A stretch of 47,921 nt of DNA from Myroides injenensis M09-0166 (GCF_000246945.1 NZ_BAEX01000014.1:1-47921), one strand, 5' to 3'; numbered from the stretch's first letter, positions 1 through 9,396 are shown. Notes: generated from the letters alone by a model not told the origin. Numbers and translations are program-made.

Positions 1-309
1 TTATCTATAATAATTATTTATATCTTCTATTTCACTTGCTGTACTAATATCACTATACAATTGACTGTACCAATGATTTGCTTCAATATACAATCCATTA
101 TCATAAAAAGAACTTGCAAGTCCTAATAAAATATCTGTAGAACGTTCACCTTTCTCAACTAATTTTTCATAACTTTTAATTGCATCAGCATAAGCTAATC
201 TTTCTATTTGCTCATTAGCTTTTTTTACTAATGCATTTTGCCCATAACTTACATTAAAGAACAAAGTTAGCACAGCTAATATTCCAATCTTGTAAATATT
301 TTTTTTCAT
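1..309 (-). CDS. N-terminal part of a T9SS-associated TPR/OmpA-family protein, ending early
   Basis: This reading frame of 102 codons starts with a signal peptide (basic start, hydrophobic residues about 8-20, probable cleavage after Gly23 before Gln24). A TPR-like helical segment follows with AYADAIKSYEKLVEKG and the ANHWYSQLY type of repeat. This matches the start of the OmpA-family proteins of about 600-650 residues that follow porP/sprF genes in Flavobacteriaceae, which bind peptidoglycan through a C-terminal OmpA domain. Here the frame meets a TAA stop at positions 1-3, right after the residues YYR. Family members usually continue at that point with another Tyr and further TPR helices. 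The gene is therefore either broken by a nonsense or frameshift mutation or is a short paralogue; the window edge hides the answer. It lies downstream of the PorP gene on the same strand. Confidence 0.6.
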   Translation of the reverse strand: MKKNIYKIGILAVLTLFFNVSYGQNALVKKANEQIERLAYADAIKSYEKLVEKGERSTDILLGLASSFYDNGLYIEANHWYSQLYSDISTASEIEDINNYYR

Positions 310-532
310 AATATATATTGTACCTTTTAAAAACTTAGTTGATATATTTTATCCAATATTATTTTACATTTTATAATTCTGATTTTAAACTAATATCGTA
401 TTGAATTTTTTTTACGAAATTAAGCAAAAAACACACCATTTAAAACAACACTCTATAACAAAATAAAAATAAATCGTTTTAAAACTATAACATTAAATAG
501 TTTTCAAATATATTAAATAAAATCATCAACCT
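310..532 (-). other. Gap between porP and the OmpA-family gene
   Basis: AT-rich spacer of 223 bases with no coding potential. A TATATTTG box (reading on the minus strand) at 505-512 fits the Bacteroidota -7 element and could start a separate transcript for the downstream gene with a long leader. No good -33 element is seen, so this is weak. Confidence 0.3.
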
Positions 533-1462
533 TTAGAAGAAACGAGAAGTTGTTACTTTACTAGTACGATTAAATAAATCAAATCTCAAAAACACTTCAT
601 GTGAACCTGAATTATATCTTCCTAATTTACTAGTATCTGCATCATATGTATAACCAACAAACACATTATCTGTTACTTGAATACCTGCTAACGCACTTAC
701 TGATGCATCCCAACGATAAGATCCTCCTACTGTGAATCTATCTATTATTAAAAAGTTTGCTGTTAAATCTACCTGCAATGGTGCACCTTCAACTGCTTTA
801 GCTAAAAAAGCTGGTTTGAATTTCAAACTAGGATTCAAATCAAAAACATAACCTCCTATTAAATAATAATGCATCTTTTCTTTAAGCAACTTCGTACCAT
901 CCTCTTCTCCAATATCTGTACTCAAAAAATGAGGTATCGAAAAACCTAAATAAGCTTTATCTGAATATAAAAATAATCCTGCTCCAATATTGGGATTAAA
1001 CTTATTATTTACATTATCTGGCATACCAATTGATTCATACCATGATAATTTTGTGTAATCCATACTCAATAAATTACCAGTACCTTTTAATCCAAAAGCT
1101 AACTTATAGTCTTGATTGACATCTATAGTATAGGAGATATTTAAACTAAATGTATTCTCATCCATTGCTCCTATTCGATCATTTGTATAATTTACCCCTA
1201 GAGATAATCCTGAATCACCTATTGGAGATTCTACTGAAATATTTGCTGTTTTCGGCGCTCCATCTAAACCTACCCACTGAGTACGATATAATCCAAAAAT
1301 ACTTAATACTCCTCGTGAACCTGTATAACCGGGGTTAATGTTAGATGTATTATACATATACTGGGTATATTGTGGATCTTGTTGTCCTAACATATCTGTT
1401 GTACCAAAAAATAGCATTCCTAGAATTAAAGCACCTATTTTTAAATTTCCTTTTACTTTCAT
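533..1462 (-). CDS. PorP/SprF family type IX secretion system membrane protein
   Basis: A 309-residue outer-membrane beta-barrel protein of the PorP/SprF family. The signal peptide covers about residues 1-26 (cleavage before QQDPQ). The mature N-terminus DPQYTQYMYN followed by NINPGYTGSRG is the family signature. The rest alternates in beta strands and ends in an aromatic-rich strand (HEVFLRFDLF). Members of this family anchor or attach type B cargo of the T9SS at the cell surface; SprF does this for the SprB adhesin in gliding flavobacteria. The gene starts 11 bases after the type B cargo gene, so the two are almost certainly co-transcribed, and this PorP is likely dedicated to that cargo. 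An OmpA-family gene follows, the usual third member. The length is normal for the family. Confidence 0.9.
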   Translation of the reverse strand: MKVKGNLKIGALILGMLFFGTTDMLGQQDPQYTQYMYNTSNINPGYTGSRGVLSIFGLYRTQWVGLDGAPKTANISVESPIGDSGLSLGVNYTNDRIGAMDENTFSLNISYTIDVNQDYKLAFGLKGTGNLLSMDYTKLSWYESIGMPDNVNNKFNPNIGAGLFLYSDKAYLGFSIPHFLSTDIGEEDGTKLLKEKMHYYLIGGYVFDLNPSLKFKPAFLAKAVEGAPLQVDLTANFLIIDRFTVGGSYRWDASVSALAGIQVTDNVFVGYTYDADTSKLGRYNSGSHEVFLRFDLFNRTSKVTTSRFF

Positions 1463-1473
1463 TGCTCTTCCTT

Positions 1474-2748
1474 TTAATTGTTTTCTAAATGTAAGTATGC
1501 TGCTTTCTTAACCCAACGTGATCCACTTGCATCTTGTACTTCATATTGAACAATATAATAATAAGTCCCTGATGGCAATTTCCCATTACCGATGACTCCT
1601 TTTCCTTCTGCTTTTCCTGTAAAGACATTCTCACTACCATCGCCATTGCGGTCATAATTATTTGTATTATATACTTTCGATCCCCAACGGTTATAAATCT
1701 CTACTTTATTTGGATAACGGTTTATATTCTCTATTCTAAAATACTCATTTGTCCCAGCTCCTGGCGTTACAGCCGTATAAATAATTACTTCATCGTTGTA
1801 ATGCTCATCTACTAATCCCAAAGTAAATACTCCTGTCGCATTTACTGCTATAGGTGTAACTACTGTTTTATTCTGAACATCTACTACTCCCCCCTCATCT
1901 TTCCATTGCTTGTTTGACTCATCCCAACTCAAAACATGTAAAGCTAGACCATCAGCTTTGTTATAAATACTACTTGGTGTGGTTGCCTCATTCCAACTCA
2001 AAGTTAAGATTACAGCCCCATCTTTAACTGAGGTATTTACATCCCAATATTCAGCATTATCTATCTCTACTATGGGATTCTTTCCTGAAGTATGAGGGCG
2101 ACTAGTTAAAGGATTCTCATGCTTATATTCTGCACTAAACAAATCCTTTATACCTTTACTATCTCCTAAAGTTATTGGACGGTAATGACTACCATCTCCT
2201 ACGGGCATCTCGCGCTCTGTTTTTCCTTCGCGTTCAACTGGTCCTACAACGTGTCTATCATCGTTAACTCCACTTATAGTAGCTCCTTCAAAATAAGTAA
2301 TAGTCCCTGATAATGGTACATTTACAACTACATGACCGCGCTCAAAATCACTTTGACCAGCAATACTTATAGCGTTTTGAACATCTATGCCTTTCTCACT
2401 ATCAAAAGATACATTGTTGAAAAAAGTAGGATTCTCTCCACCTGTAATCAAAACCTTCTCTCCACTCTTCTCAAAATAAACTTTACCTGTCTTTAAAGTT
2501 GGTGCATAACTAAAACTTCCTTCATTATGAAAGTTGTTAAACAAAAATAATTCACCATTATTCTCAAAATTACCAACATCGACATTCTCCAAATTAAACT
2601 TACTGGATACTATTGTGCCTGGACTTATATAAAAAACTCCAGCATTACTAACTACTTCAGAAGTTTGTACTTCCTGAGCTTGAACGATATAACTACCTAA
2701 AAGCATACCAGTAAAGAGCAATCCACTATAAACTTTTCTTACTTTCAT
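1474..2748 (-). CDS. Secreted protein with T9SS type B (gliding motility-associated) C-terminal domain
   Basis: 424 residues with an N-terminal signal peptide (residues about 1-24, ending YIVQAQ). A beta-rich body follows with no recognised enzyme domain; it contains the repeated pattern FNNFHNEGSF/FFNNVSFDS typical of adhesin-like surface proteins. Residues about 327-424 form the type B sorting domain: YFRIENINRYP, then VEIYNRWGSKVY, a D-N-G rich turn, and LPSGTYYYIVQY near the end. This domain directs export through the T9SS and cell-surface attachment. The usual PNGDG start of the domain is degenerate here (VTPGAGTNEYF), while NGDG appears later in the turn. The gene is first in the cluster with the PorP/SprF gene. 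An adhesin or surface-coat role is an inference. Confidence 0.85.
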   Translation of the reverse strand: MKVRKVYSGLLFTGMLLGSYIVQAQEVQTSEVVSNAGVFYISPGTIVSSKFNLENVDVGNFENNGELFLFNNFHNEGSFSYAPTLKTGKVYFEKSGEKVLITGGENPTFFNNVSFDSEKGIDVQNAISIAGQSDFERGHVVVNVPLSGTITYFEGATISGVNDDRHVVGPVEREGKTEREMPVGDGSHYRPITLGDSKGIKDLFSAEYKHENPLTSRPHTSGKNPIVEIDNAEYWDVNTSVKDGAVILTLSWNEATTPSSIYNKADGLALHVLSWDESNKQWKDEGGVVDVQNKTVVTPIAVNATGVFTLGLVDEHYNDEVIIYTAVTPGAGTNEYFRIENINRYPNKVEIYNRWGSKVYNTNNYDRNGDGSENVFTGKAEGKGVIGNGKLPSGTYYYIVQYEVQDASGSRWVKKAAYLHLENN

Positions 2749-3645
2749 ATCTATAACAACTCTTTATTTATTATTATTTTTTTTATTCAAGTACAAGCAG
2801 CACCAACCAAAAACATTTAACACACCTAAATATTAAAAACAAAATTAACAATTTTAAAGTAATTAAAAAACATTTTTTAACATTATAAAGAAAACAAACT
2901 TAAATAATTAAGTTATATAAACATATTATACATCAAAACCCTTAAAATTATTAGATAAATAATACTTAAAAACAGCATTGCTAGCGTATAATTTTGAATT
3001 TTATATACCGAAACACATATTAACTATCATTTTGCATAATTTTATATCAATAAACAACAATACATCTTATAATGATTCTTTTATATTTAAATAAATAAAA
3101 TTCTCTATAATTATTTTGCGCAATTTATAACTTGAATTCTATCACAGAGTGTTTAAATCCAATAAACAAACAAAAAAATATAATTTTATATAAAAACAGT
3201 ACATTATACCATCATTTAATATAAAAATTACCATGTCAAATATTTTTTAACATTTAAACATTATTAGTAAAATCTCAAAAACAATATTCATATAAAAAAT
3301 TATTCACTAATTGTGACTAATTAGAAAAAAACTAAAGCAGTAGAAATCAATTACCTTTCAAAAATCACGAAAGAAGAAAAAACTCAAAATATTATCTTTT
3401 AATAATAAAAATGAGTGTATATAATTGATCCTTAAATTATACACATTTAATAGTTTATCTAATTAGTAGTTTATTTACTACTTTAATATTAAGTCAAAAA
3501 ACATGCCTAGTTAAAAACTAATGAGTATATAATCAATTTAATCAATACTCCTCATATGAATAGTTGTAAAATAAGAAAAGGCTGTGTTAAAAAACACAGC
3601 CTTTTCTCGTATAAAACATCTAACTAACGATAACTATAATCAATA
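2749..3645. other. 900-base AT-rich intergenic region
   Basis: Very AT-rich with no plausible gene in either strand. It holds the terminator of the DUF4374 gene at 3576-3605 and a short inverted repeat at 3465-3482 (AGTAGT, six-base loop, ACTACT). Two similar 17-18 base stretches starting near 3031 and 3112 (ATTTTGCATAATT and ATTTTGCGCAATT) form a weak direct repeat. No convincing promoter for the cargo gene at 2748 was found. Confidence 0.5.
3576..3605 (-). terminator. Rho-independent terminator of the first DUF4374 gene
   Basis: Perfect 13-bp stem (3576-3588 with 3593-3605, core GGCTGTGTT) around a four-base loop, followed on the minus strand by a T-rich run. It lies 40 bases after the stop codon of the lipoprotein gene. 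Confidence 0.9.
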
Positions 3646-4953
3646 TTATTTATTAGCTATTTTTCCAATTGTTCCAATACTTCCATCACCTAGGTCTTTA
3701 ATTTCTAAACCAGCTGTTGCAACTGCTGTTCCTGGATCTAAAATGTAAACATTTGACTTAGATTCTGCAGTAATAGGTAAATAAACTTTTCCTTTCTCAA
3801 CAAAAGGAGTACCTGCTGTTCCAATATTTTCAGAAGCTGGCAAGCCTTTAATCCATTTAAAATCACCATTTTTAACGTTAAAAACAGCTAATTTGTTTGC
3901 ACCTGCCATATTTGAAGCATTACTAGGATCTGCAAACATATTAAGTAAGAAATAATCACCACCTATTGCAAATGCTTTATAAACTTTAGTACCTGATATT
4001 TCTTGAAGATCAAAATAATAATTTTTATCAAATTCTTTTTTATTAACGTCAAATTTTAAAACTGCACTTGGCTTAGAAGAAAAGTCTTGCCCACTTTTCT
4101 GAGTTGCATTTGGTGAAAAAGCATAAATATTACCATCACCTGCTTTTCCAATTGTTGATACACGGCTAGAACGGTAACGTGCAACTGCAAAACTCATTCT
4201 ATCATCTTTAACAACTTTTTCAAGTACAACTTTTTTATTAGCATCTGATGCTCCTTCATCAAATCTAAAAATTGCTAACCATACTCTATCTCTAAAATCT
4301 GAAGTAGTATCCTCACCTTTCAACTTCATCGGCTCAATAGCCATTAAAAAATGAGTATCATCGATAATTTCTAAACCAGCAAAGTTCGCATATTCTCCTT
4401 TTTCTGCAATTTCTTCTACATTAACATTAGAAGTAAATGCAACTCCACCTGTTTGACCATTAATAAAATTAAACGCTTGCGCTTTTTTATTATCATCAGT
4501 CAATACTCCTCCAGTTGTAGCAATCATATATTTACCAAAGCTCGCGATAAACTCCTCTCTAGTTGGTAGATCAATTGTTGCGTTTTCTTTTAATTTTCCT
4601 TCAGGAGTTAATAACCAACTTTGAGATCCAGCAGGGTCACCTTTACGATATTCAAAAACATAAGCTCTATTTCCACCATGTGTAAAAATTGTAGTTCCTA
4701 AGGACTTTTGTCCATTACCACTAACAGAAATACTACCTTTAGTTAAATCTGTAGTTGTCAAAAGTAAATTAGTACTTGAAGCAGAAGCCCCAATTATATA
4801 ACGTTCTACTAATTCTGTATCAGGATCTGTGCCTGGTTCTTCACCACCTGTGCTTGATTTTGATGAACTATTATCATCACTTGAACATGATACTAAACTA
4901 AATGCTGAAAATACTAAAGCTAAGAATGCTCCTGTAAATAACCTTTTTTTCAT
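3646..4953 (-). CDS. DUF4374 surface lipoprotein, XusB-like siderophore-binding protein
   Basis: 435 residues. A lipoprotein signal peptide ends in the lipobox SLVSC with Cys23 as the lipidated residue. The next residues (SSDDNSSS, then an acidic linker to about 45) resemble the Bacteroidota lipoprotein export signal that sends lipoproteins to the cell surface. The body is a DUF4374 domain with regularly spaced beta segments, fitting a beta-propeller. In Bacteroides thetaiotaomicron the DUF4374 lipoprotein XusB binds xenosiderophores and works with the TonB receptor XusA (established knowledge). This gene starts 41 bases after a TonB receptor gene on the same strand, so the pair is probably one operon for iron-siderophore uptake. 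No XusC/PepSY-type gene follows. The substrate is unknown. Confidence 0.8.
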   Translation of the reverse strand: MKKRLFTGAFLALVFSAFSLVSCSSDDNSSSKSSTGGEEPGTDPDTELVERYIIGASASSTNLLLTTTDLTKGSISVSGNGQKSLGTTIFTHGGNRAYVFEYRKGDPAGSQSWLLTPEGKLKENATIDLPTREEFIASFGKYMIATTGGVLTDDNKKAQAFNFINGQTGGVAFTSNVNVEEIAEKGEYANFAGLEIIDDTHFLMAIEPMKLKGEDTTSDFRDRVWLAIFRFDEGASDANKKVVLEKVVKDDRMSFAVARYRSSRVSTIGKAGDGNIYAFSPNATQKSGQDFSSKPSAVLKFDVNKKEFDKNYYFDLQEISGTKVYKAFAIGGDYFLLNMFADPSNASNMAGANKLAVFNVKNGDFKWIKGLPASENIGTAGTPFVEKGKVYLPITAESKSNVYILDPGTAVATAGLEIKDLGDGSIGTIGKIANK

Positions 4954-4994
4954 TTTAAACGTGTTTTGATATATTATATTTAATATTTATTTTC

Positions 4995-7334
4995 TTAATA
5001 AGTGTATCTTATTTTAAACATGAAATTACGACCTGGTTTTTGGAAACTGTAATTATCATAAGCTAGTTTATCGAAGACATTGTTTGCCTCTACACTTAAG
5101 TGTATTTTATTGTTTAATAAACTATAAGAAACATTAAAATCGTGTACTACTTGAGATGGAATCCATTCAGGATTTTCACCAATACCGGCAAAATCATAAC
5201 TATAATGATCGATGTAACGAAGATTATAGCCAAAATTTAATGTGTTATTTTTCTTCCATATATCCTTAAAGATTAAACCTGCATCAAGTGCTCCAAAGAA
5301 GTAAGGTTCATTAGGAACGCGTTCATTATAATATGGATTTTTAACTCCAAAACCTCCGATAGTGTATTTTTGTTTACTTCGAATATTTTGCGTTGTCAAG
5401 CTTCCTCCTACTTGTAAGAAATCATTATATATATAACGTGCTTCAAAATTCATTCCTATACTCTCTACTCCACCTATGTTGACACTATTCGCTCTAGACC
5501 CCATTCCATAAGGATTTTTTCTGATATAATCTTCTGTTTTTCTATATACAAAACCTGCATCTGCAAAAACAGAGTGAACTTTATCAACTACTCCAGCATA
5601 ACTTAAGTTAAAGTTGAAATTATTTCCATGTTCTGGCTTTAAATCAGTATTTCCCCAAACTAAATCACCATCTCCAAATAATTCACTATCTGTTGGTAAT
5701 CTAAAAGTTCTTTCAAATGAAGATTTTACTTGAAAATCTTTCCATAAATAAGTTGCAGCAATACCATATCCGTTTTCATCTACAGTAGTTGACTCTCCCT
5801 GATAAGTATGTTTTATGTGATAATGTTTACCAAATACAGAAACATTAAGATTATCTAGAATATTATATCTATAAGATAAAGCTGAAATATTTTTCATGCT
5901 TCTACGAGTCAACTCACTATTTTTTTCTGCTTCTGTTTCTTTAACAGCTAATGGATCTTCCGTTTTTCTATTAAAGTAATAAAGTACAGTATTTGCACTA
6001 AATGAATGTTTATCATTTATTTTATATGAAGCACTAAAAGATGTAGTTCCATTGTGATCAAAGAATTTAACCATTGAAGGTCCACCACCTGATTCACCTT
6101 TTTTCTGAGTCTTAACTCTTTCTCCCGCCCAATTATATTTATAAGCAGAAGTGTCAATATTTTGGTTATAACCTCCATTATAGTTAGAGGTAAGACTTAC
6201 ATCTAATCCCTCAAAAAATAGATTCTTTTTACTATATTCTAACGAAGGCATAATTGTAACTGAACGACGTTTTTTTTGTCCAAAAACTTTATTCATTATA
6301 GTCCCCGTTTGCACTCCTTTTTTCCCCTCGCCATAGGTAAAACCTACTAATAATCGATCTGCGTAAGATTTATCTACAACTCCTACTTTAGCGACAACTG
6401 TAGCTGTCTGAAAGCGATCATTGAAACGTTTTTCCCAATGTTTTTCCTTGGAATATATTCCTGATTGAAGATCAACTATTGGTACTAATACTTTATAATT
6501 ATTATCTGAGTAATTTTGAAAAGCATTAACTTGAAATGTTAAGCCATTATCAAATACCTTACTTACATTTAAATGACTTTTATAAGTATTAAAAGACCCG
6601 GTTGTAAAAGAAGCATCGATTTTAGTTTCTTTCGATTTATTAGTTATAATATTTACAACCCCTCCTAATGCATCAGAACCAAATTCCACAGGAACAACTC
6701 CTTTATAAACTTCAATTCTATCAACCATAGTAATTGGCAGATTATTTATCTTGAATTCATTACCAAAACCTTCCATTGGTACGCCATCAATAAAAAAACG
6801 AATATGACGTCCACTGAATCCATTCATAGAAAAAGTATAATCAGATCCTTCTGCTCCATCTTTTCTAACTTTTACTCCCGAAACCCTGTCTAATGCCCCT
6901 GAAACATCTAGAGAAGAATTATAAAGAGGCTTTGCATCAATAGCGACAACATTATAAGCAGATTCTCTAACTTTTTCAATTGGCTTCTTAACGTTAAGTA
7001 CAACATTATCTAGAAACTCAGAATTTTCAGTTAAAACAAAATCTTTTTTAAAATGTTCACCCTCTTTAACTTCAAACGAAAACTCAGAGGTTTCATAACT
7101 AACGTGTTGTATAATTAACTTATATTTTCCAGGTTTTCCCATTTTAAACTTAAATGCCCCCGAATCGTCAGTTAATTCATTAAATCGTGTATTTTGTAAA
7201 GATACTGTAGCAAAATCTATAGGTTTACCTTTGCTATCTTTGACAGTACCTGAAATCACTATTGGTCCATTTTGTGCATAACCCATTGTTAAACAACATA
7301 TAAACGCAATAAATAAAAGAAGAACTTTTTTCAT
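4995..7334 (-). CDS. TonB-dependent outer-membrane receptor, XusA-like (first module)
   Basis: 779 residues. The signal peptide is about 1-20. Residues about 25-110 form a carboxypeptidase-D regulatory-like beta domain (ISGTVKDSKGKPIDFATVSL). A plug domain spans about 120-235, with FFIDGVPMEGFG, DRIEVYKGVVPVEFGSDALGG and VVNIITNK. A 22-strand barrel follows and ends in aromatic FMFKIRYTY. Such receptors import ferric siderophores, cobalamin or glycans using energy from TonB-ExbBD. SusD is absent and a DUF4374 lipoprotein sits directly downstream, which points to a siderophore rather than a glycan. A good promoter lies at 7398-7427. The protein is clearly homologous to the second receptor in this window (plug motifs nearly the same), so they are likely paralogues with different ligands. 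Confidence 0.9.
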   Translation of the reverse strand: MKKVLLLFIAFICCLTMGYAQNGPIVISGTVKDSKGKPIDFATVSLQNTRFNELTDDSGAFKFKMGKPGKYKLIIQHVSYETSEFSFEVKEGEHFKKDFVLTENSEFLDNVVLNVKKPIEKVRESAYNVVAIDAKPLYNSSLDVSGALDRVSGVKVRKDGAEGSDYTFSMNGFSGRHIRFFIDGVPMEGFGNEFKINNLPITMVDRIEVYKGVVPVEFGSDALGGVVNIITNKSKETKIDASFTTGSFNTYKSHLNVSKVFDNGLTFQVNAFQNYSDNNYKVLVPIVDLQSGIYSKEKHWEKRFNDRFQTATVVAKVGVVDKSYADRLLVGFTYGEGKKGVQTGTIMNKVFGQKKRRSVTIMPSLEYSKKNLFFEGLDVSLTSNYNGGYNQNIDTSAYKYNWAGERVKTQKKGESGGGPSMVKFFDHNGTTSFSASYKINDKHSFSANTVLYYFNRKTEDPLAVKETEAEKNSELTRRSMKNISALSYRYNILDNLNVSVFGKHYHIKHTYQGESTTVDENGYGIAATYLWKDFQVKSSFERTFRLPTDSELFGDGDLVWGNTDLKPEHGNNFNFNLSYAGVVDKVHSVFADAGFVYRKTEDYIRKNPYGMGSRANSVNIGGVESIGMNFEARYIYNDFLQVGGSLTTQNIRSKQKYTIGGFGVKNPYYNERVPNEPYFFGALDAGLIFKDIWKKNNTLNFGYNLRYIDHYSYDFAGIGENPEWIPSQVVHDFNVSYSLLNNKIHLSVEANNVFDKLAYDNYSFQKPGRNFMFKIRYTY

Positions 7335-7397
7335 TTGGTCAAAATTGTAGTAGTAGTGTTATTAATAAATTAATTTAGACTTGTTATAAATTAAAGG

Positions 7398-7427
7398 CAA
7401 ATATAATGAGTATATATACAAATCAAA
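7398..7427 (-). promoter_or_regulatory. Promoter of the first receptor/lipoprotein operon
   Basis: Reading on the minus strand, TTTG (7424-7427), 18-base spacer, TATATTTG (7398-7405): a near-ideal Bacteroidota housekeeping promoter about 65 bases before the receptor start. Upstream, at 7464-7480, there is an inverted repeat ATGACT-N5-AGTCAT that could be an operator; no clear Fur box was recognised. Confidence 0.6.
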
Positions 7428-7567
7428 TATTTATCAAGAATAAATTAAAATAAAAACATAATAATGACTAAAAAAGTCATAATAAAAACACAAAAAAATA
7501 ACACTTATATTATGTTATAATGAAAAACTAAACAGCTACAATTAAAACTCAATTTTTTAAATAAAAA

Positions 7568-7595
7568 AAGGGAGAATTACTTCTAATTCTCCCTT
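7568..7595 (-). terminator. Terminator overlapping the end of rluF
   Basis: A 12-bp perfect stem (7568-7579 with 7584-7595, core GGGAGAATTA) with a four-base loop and a run of T on the minus strand. The upstream arm includes the last codons of rluF and the stop codon falls at the loop, so translation and termination overlap. Confidence 0.9.
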
Positions 7596-8491
7596 CTTCT
7601 ATTTAAACGCTCATTTTTGAGCTTAATTTCACGAGGTTTACTATTGTTTTTCTCCCTATCGAAATTCTTTTTACTTTTCCTTACACCTTGACTATCCGTC
7701 TGCTTCGCTAAACTTTGTTTTTTTCTAATAGATTGTTGACTGACTTGATTCTCATCCAAACTCCCTTCCTGAGTCATAATTGAAGGCTCTATCAATCTAT
7801 TTAATTCTTGTAATTCTGCAGAAGTTAATTCTCTATATTTCCCTAATGGAATATCTAAAGAGATATTAATAATTCTAACTCGCTTAAGAGCGACAACATC
7901 ATAGTCAAAATATTCACACATCCTTCTGATTTGTCTATTTAAGCCCTGCGTTAAAAAAATACGAAAGACATTTCTACTTATAGGTTCTACACGACATTCT
8001 TTAGTAATCGTATCTAATATAGGTACACCAGCTCCCATTCTTTGTAAGAAGCGTTCTGTAACAGGTTTATTAACAGTAACAATATATTCCTTTTCGTGAT
8101 TATTTTTTTGACGAAGAATTTTATTAACAATATCACCATCATTGGTCATAAGAATTAATCCTTCACTATCCTTGTCTAGTCTTCCTACTGGAAATATTCT
8201 TTTAGGATAGTTTATATAATCAACTATATTATTTCGCACATCTTGATTAGTCGTACACTCAATACCTACAGGTTTATAAAAAGCTAGATAAATAGGTTTC
8301 TCATTGGTATTTTTAACCAATTTGCCATCTACTATAATTTCATCTGCTTCGCTGACCTTTAATCCCATCTCAGGAACAACACCATTAACCACAATGCGTC
8401 CTTCTTCAATTAAACGATCTGCCTCTCTTCGTGAACAATATCCTATTTCGGATAAGTACTTATTTAACCTAGTTAATTTATTATCTTCCAT
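7583..8491 (-). CDS. rluF: 23S rRNA pseudouridine synthase RluF
   Basis: 302 residues. An S4 RNA-binding domain occupies about residues 6-62 (LNKYLSEIGYCSRREADRLI). The RsuA/RluB/E/F-type catalytic domain follows, with the motif PVGRLDKDSEGL where Asp106 is the catalytic aspartate. DHEKEY-like NHEKEYIVTV, MGAGVPILDT and LTQGLNRQIRRMCE match RluF rather than RluB or RluE. RluF converts U2604 (and, in E. coli, a site in tRNA-Tyr) to pseudouridine. The tail from about 235 is low-complexity and rich in Lys, Arg, Gln and Asn, as in other RluF proteins, and probably contacts RNA. The gene is a single transcription unit with its own terminator. A TATTTTTG box ends only five bases before the start codon, suggesting a very short leader or none. 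Confidence 0.93.
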   Translation of the reverse strand: MEDNKLTRLNKYLSEIGYCSRREADRLIEEGRIVVNGVVPEMGLKVSEADEIIVDGKLVKNTNEKPIYLAFYKPVGIECTTNQDVRNNIVDYINYPKRIFPVGRLDKDSEGLILMTNDGDIVNKILRQKNNHEKEYIVTVNKPVTERFLQRMGAGVPILDTITKECRVEPISRNVFRIFLTQGLNRQIRRMCEYFDYDVVALKRVRIINISLDIPLGKYRELTSAELQELNRLIEPSIMTQEGSLDENQVSQQSIRKKQSLAKQTDSQGVRKSKKNFDREKNNSKPREIKLKNERLNRRREN

Positions 8492-8495
8492 AGCG

Positions 8496-8503
8496 CAAAA
8501 ATA
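8496..8503 (-). promoter_or_regulatory. -7 box before rluF
   Basis: TATTTTTG on the minus strand fits TAnnTTTG. It ends five bases upstream of the ATG of rluF, so transcription would start about at the initiator codon. No clear TTTG was found at the expected upstream distance. Confidence 0.4.
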
Positions 8504-8541
8504 GCTATTTATAATTAAGGATAAGAAATGAAATACAACAA

Positions 8542-9366
8542 CTATGATATAAAATTACCAATAGTTTGATATACTTCAACTCCCTGTAAAGAATGCCCAT
8601 ATAAATCTGTATAGACAATTGTATGATTAGATTCTTTAAATACCTTGTGAAAAATTTCACATTCTTCTAACAAGACAATTTCATCTCGCTTATCATGAAT
8701 TAATAAAAATTCTGCCTTAGCAGATTTAATAAATAAATGACTTGCATAACTATCGATTGGCATATTAATCAAGCTTTCAGCATACCTCAATATACCATCT
8801 TCTAACTTTTTATTATAGCCCATCATTTTACTATAATTCAAAAGTACATCGCCAAATTTATCCAAACAACCAGTTAAGACAACTTTTGAAATAAACTTGT
8901 ATTGCTCTTTTGCTAACTGGGCAAGTAAAGCAAAAGATCCTAATGAATGAGACACAATAATAGTAGGCTGAAACTTTGAAATTACAGTACCGATTAACTC
9001 AGAGAATTCAGGAACATTAAATCGTCTTCCAGGACTTGCTCCTAATCCTCTAGCATCAAACCCGATAATACGATAATTCTTACCCAGATATCTAATTAAG
9101 GGTTCCCATCTCGCTGCATTACTTTCCCAACCGTGTATCAACAAAATTAAAGGTTTATTTTCTAGATCTTTATTCCACAAATAATACTGTATAAAACTAT
9201 CTTTATAATCAAAGCGGTTAATATCAGATTCTTTTAATATTTGTGGTAAATCTCCATGTAACTTCCCTGCTCTTGGTTTACAAAACAAATCAAAAGCAAT
9301 AAACACGCTTTTCCTTTTATTAAACTTGGAAAAGATATTAAGAAGACAACCTATAATTTTTTTCAT
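8542..9366 (-). CDS. Alpha/beta hydrolase, substrate unknown
   Basis: 274 residues with the alpha/beta-hydrolase fold. The oxyanion motif LLIHGWESNAARW is at about 75-87, DARGLGASPG at about 104-113, and the nucleophile elbow SHSLGS places the catalytic serine at Ser141 (the usual first Gly of GxSxG is Ser). The likely acid is Asp228 (HDKRDEIV) and the histidine is His258 (YGHSL), so the triad is complete. Residues 1-27 are basic and partly hydrophobic and may sit at the membrane; the cysteine at 7 is not in a good lipobox. The substrate cannot be told from sequence. The ATG lies only a few bases after the terminator of the upstream gene, so expression needs read-through or a promoter inside that gene. 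Confidence 0.85.
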   Translation of the reverse strand: MKKIIGCLLNIFSKFNKRKSVFIAFDLFCKPRAGKLHGDLPQILKESDINRFDYKDSFIQYYLWNKDLENKPLILLIHGWESNAARWEPLIRYLGKNYRIIGFDARGLGASPGRRFNVPEFSELIGTVISKFQPTIIVSHSLGSFALLAQLAKEQYKFISKVVLTGCLDKFGDVLLNYSKMMGYNKKLEDGILRYAESLINMPIDSYASHLFIKSAKAEFLLIHDKRDEIVLLEECEIFHKVFKESNHTIVYTDLYGHSLQGVEVYQTIGNFIS

Positions 9367-9375
9367 ATTAAAAAA

Positions 9376-9396
9376 AAGCCTCTTAAGAAGAGGCTT
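9376..9396 (-). terminator. Terminator after the zinc-ribbon-family gene
   Basis: Nine-bp perfect stem (AAGCCTCTT, 9376-9384, with 9388-9396), three-base loop, and a run of eight or so T on the minus strand. It sits in the 40 bases between the zinc-ribbon-family gene and the hydrolase start. Confidence 0.9.

Noticed and set aside
7464-7480. Inverted repeat ATGACT-N5-AGTCAT as a shared iron-regulation operator
   Set aside because: It is not found before the second siderophore module and does not match a Fur box, so no shared regulator can be claimed.
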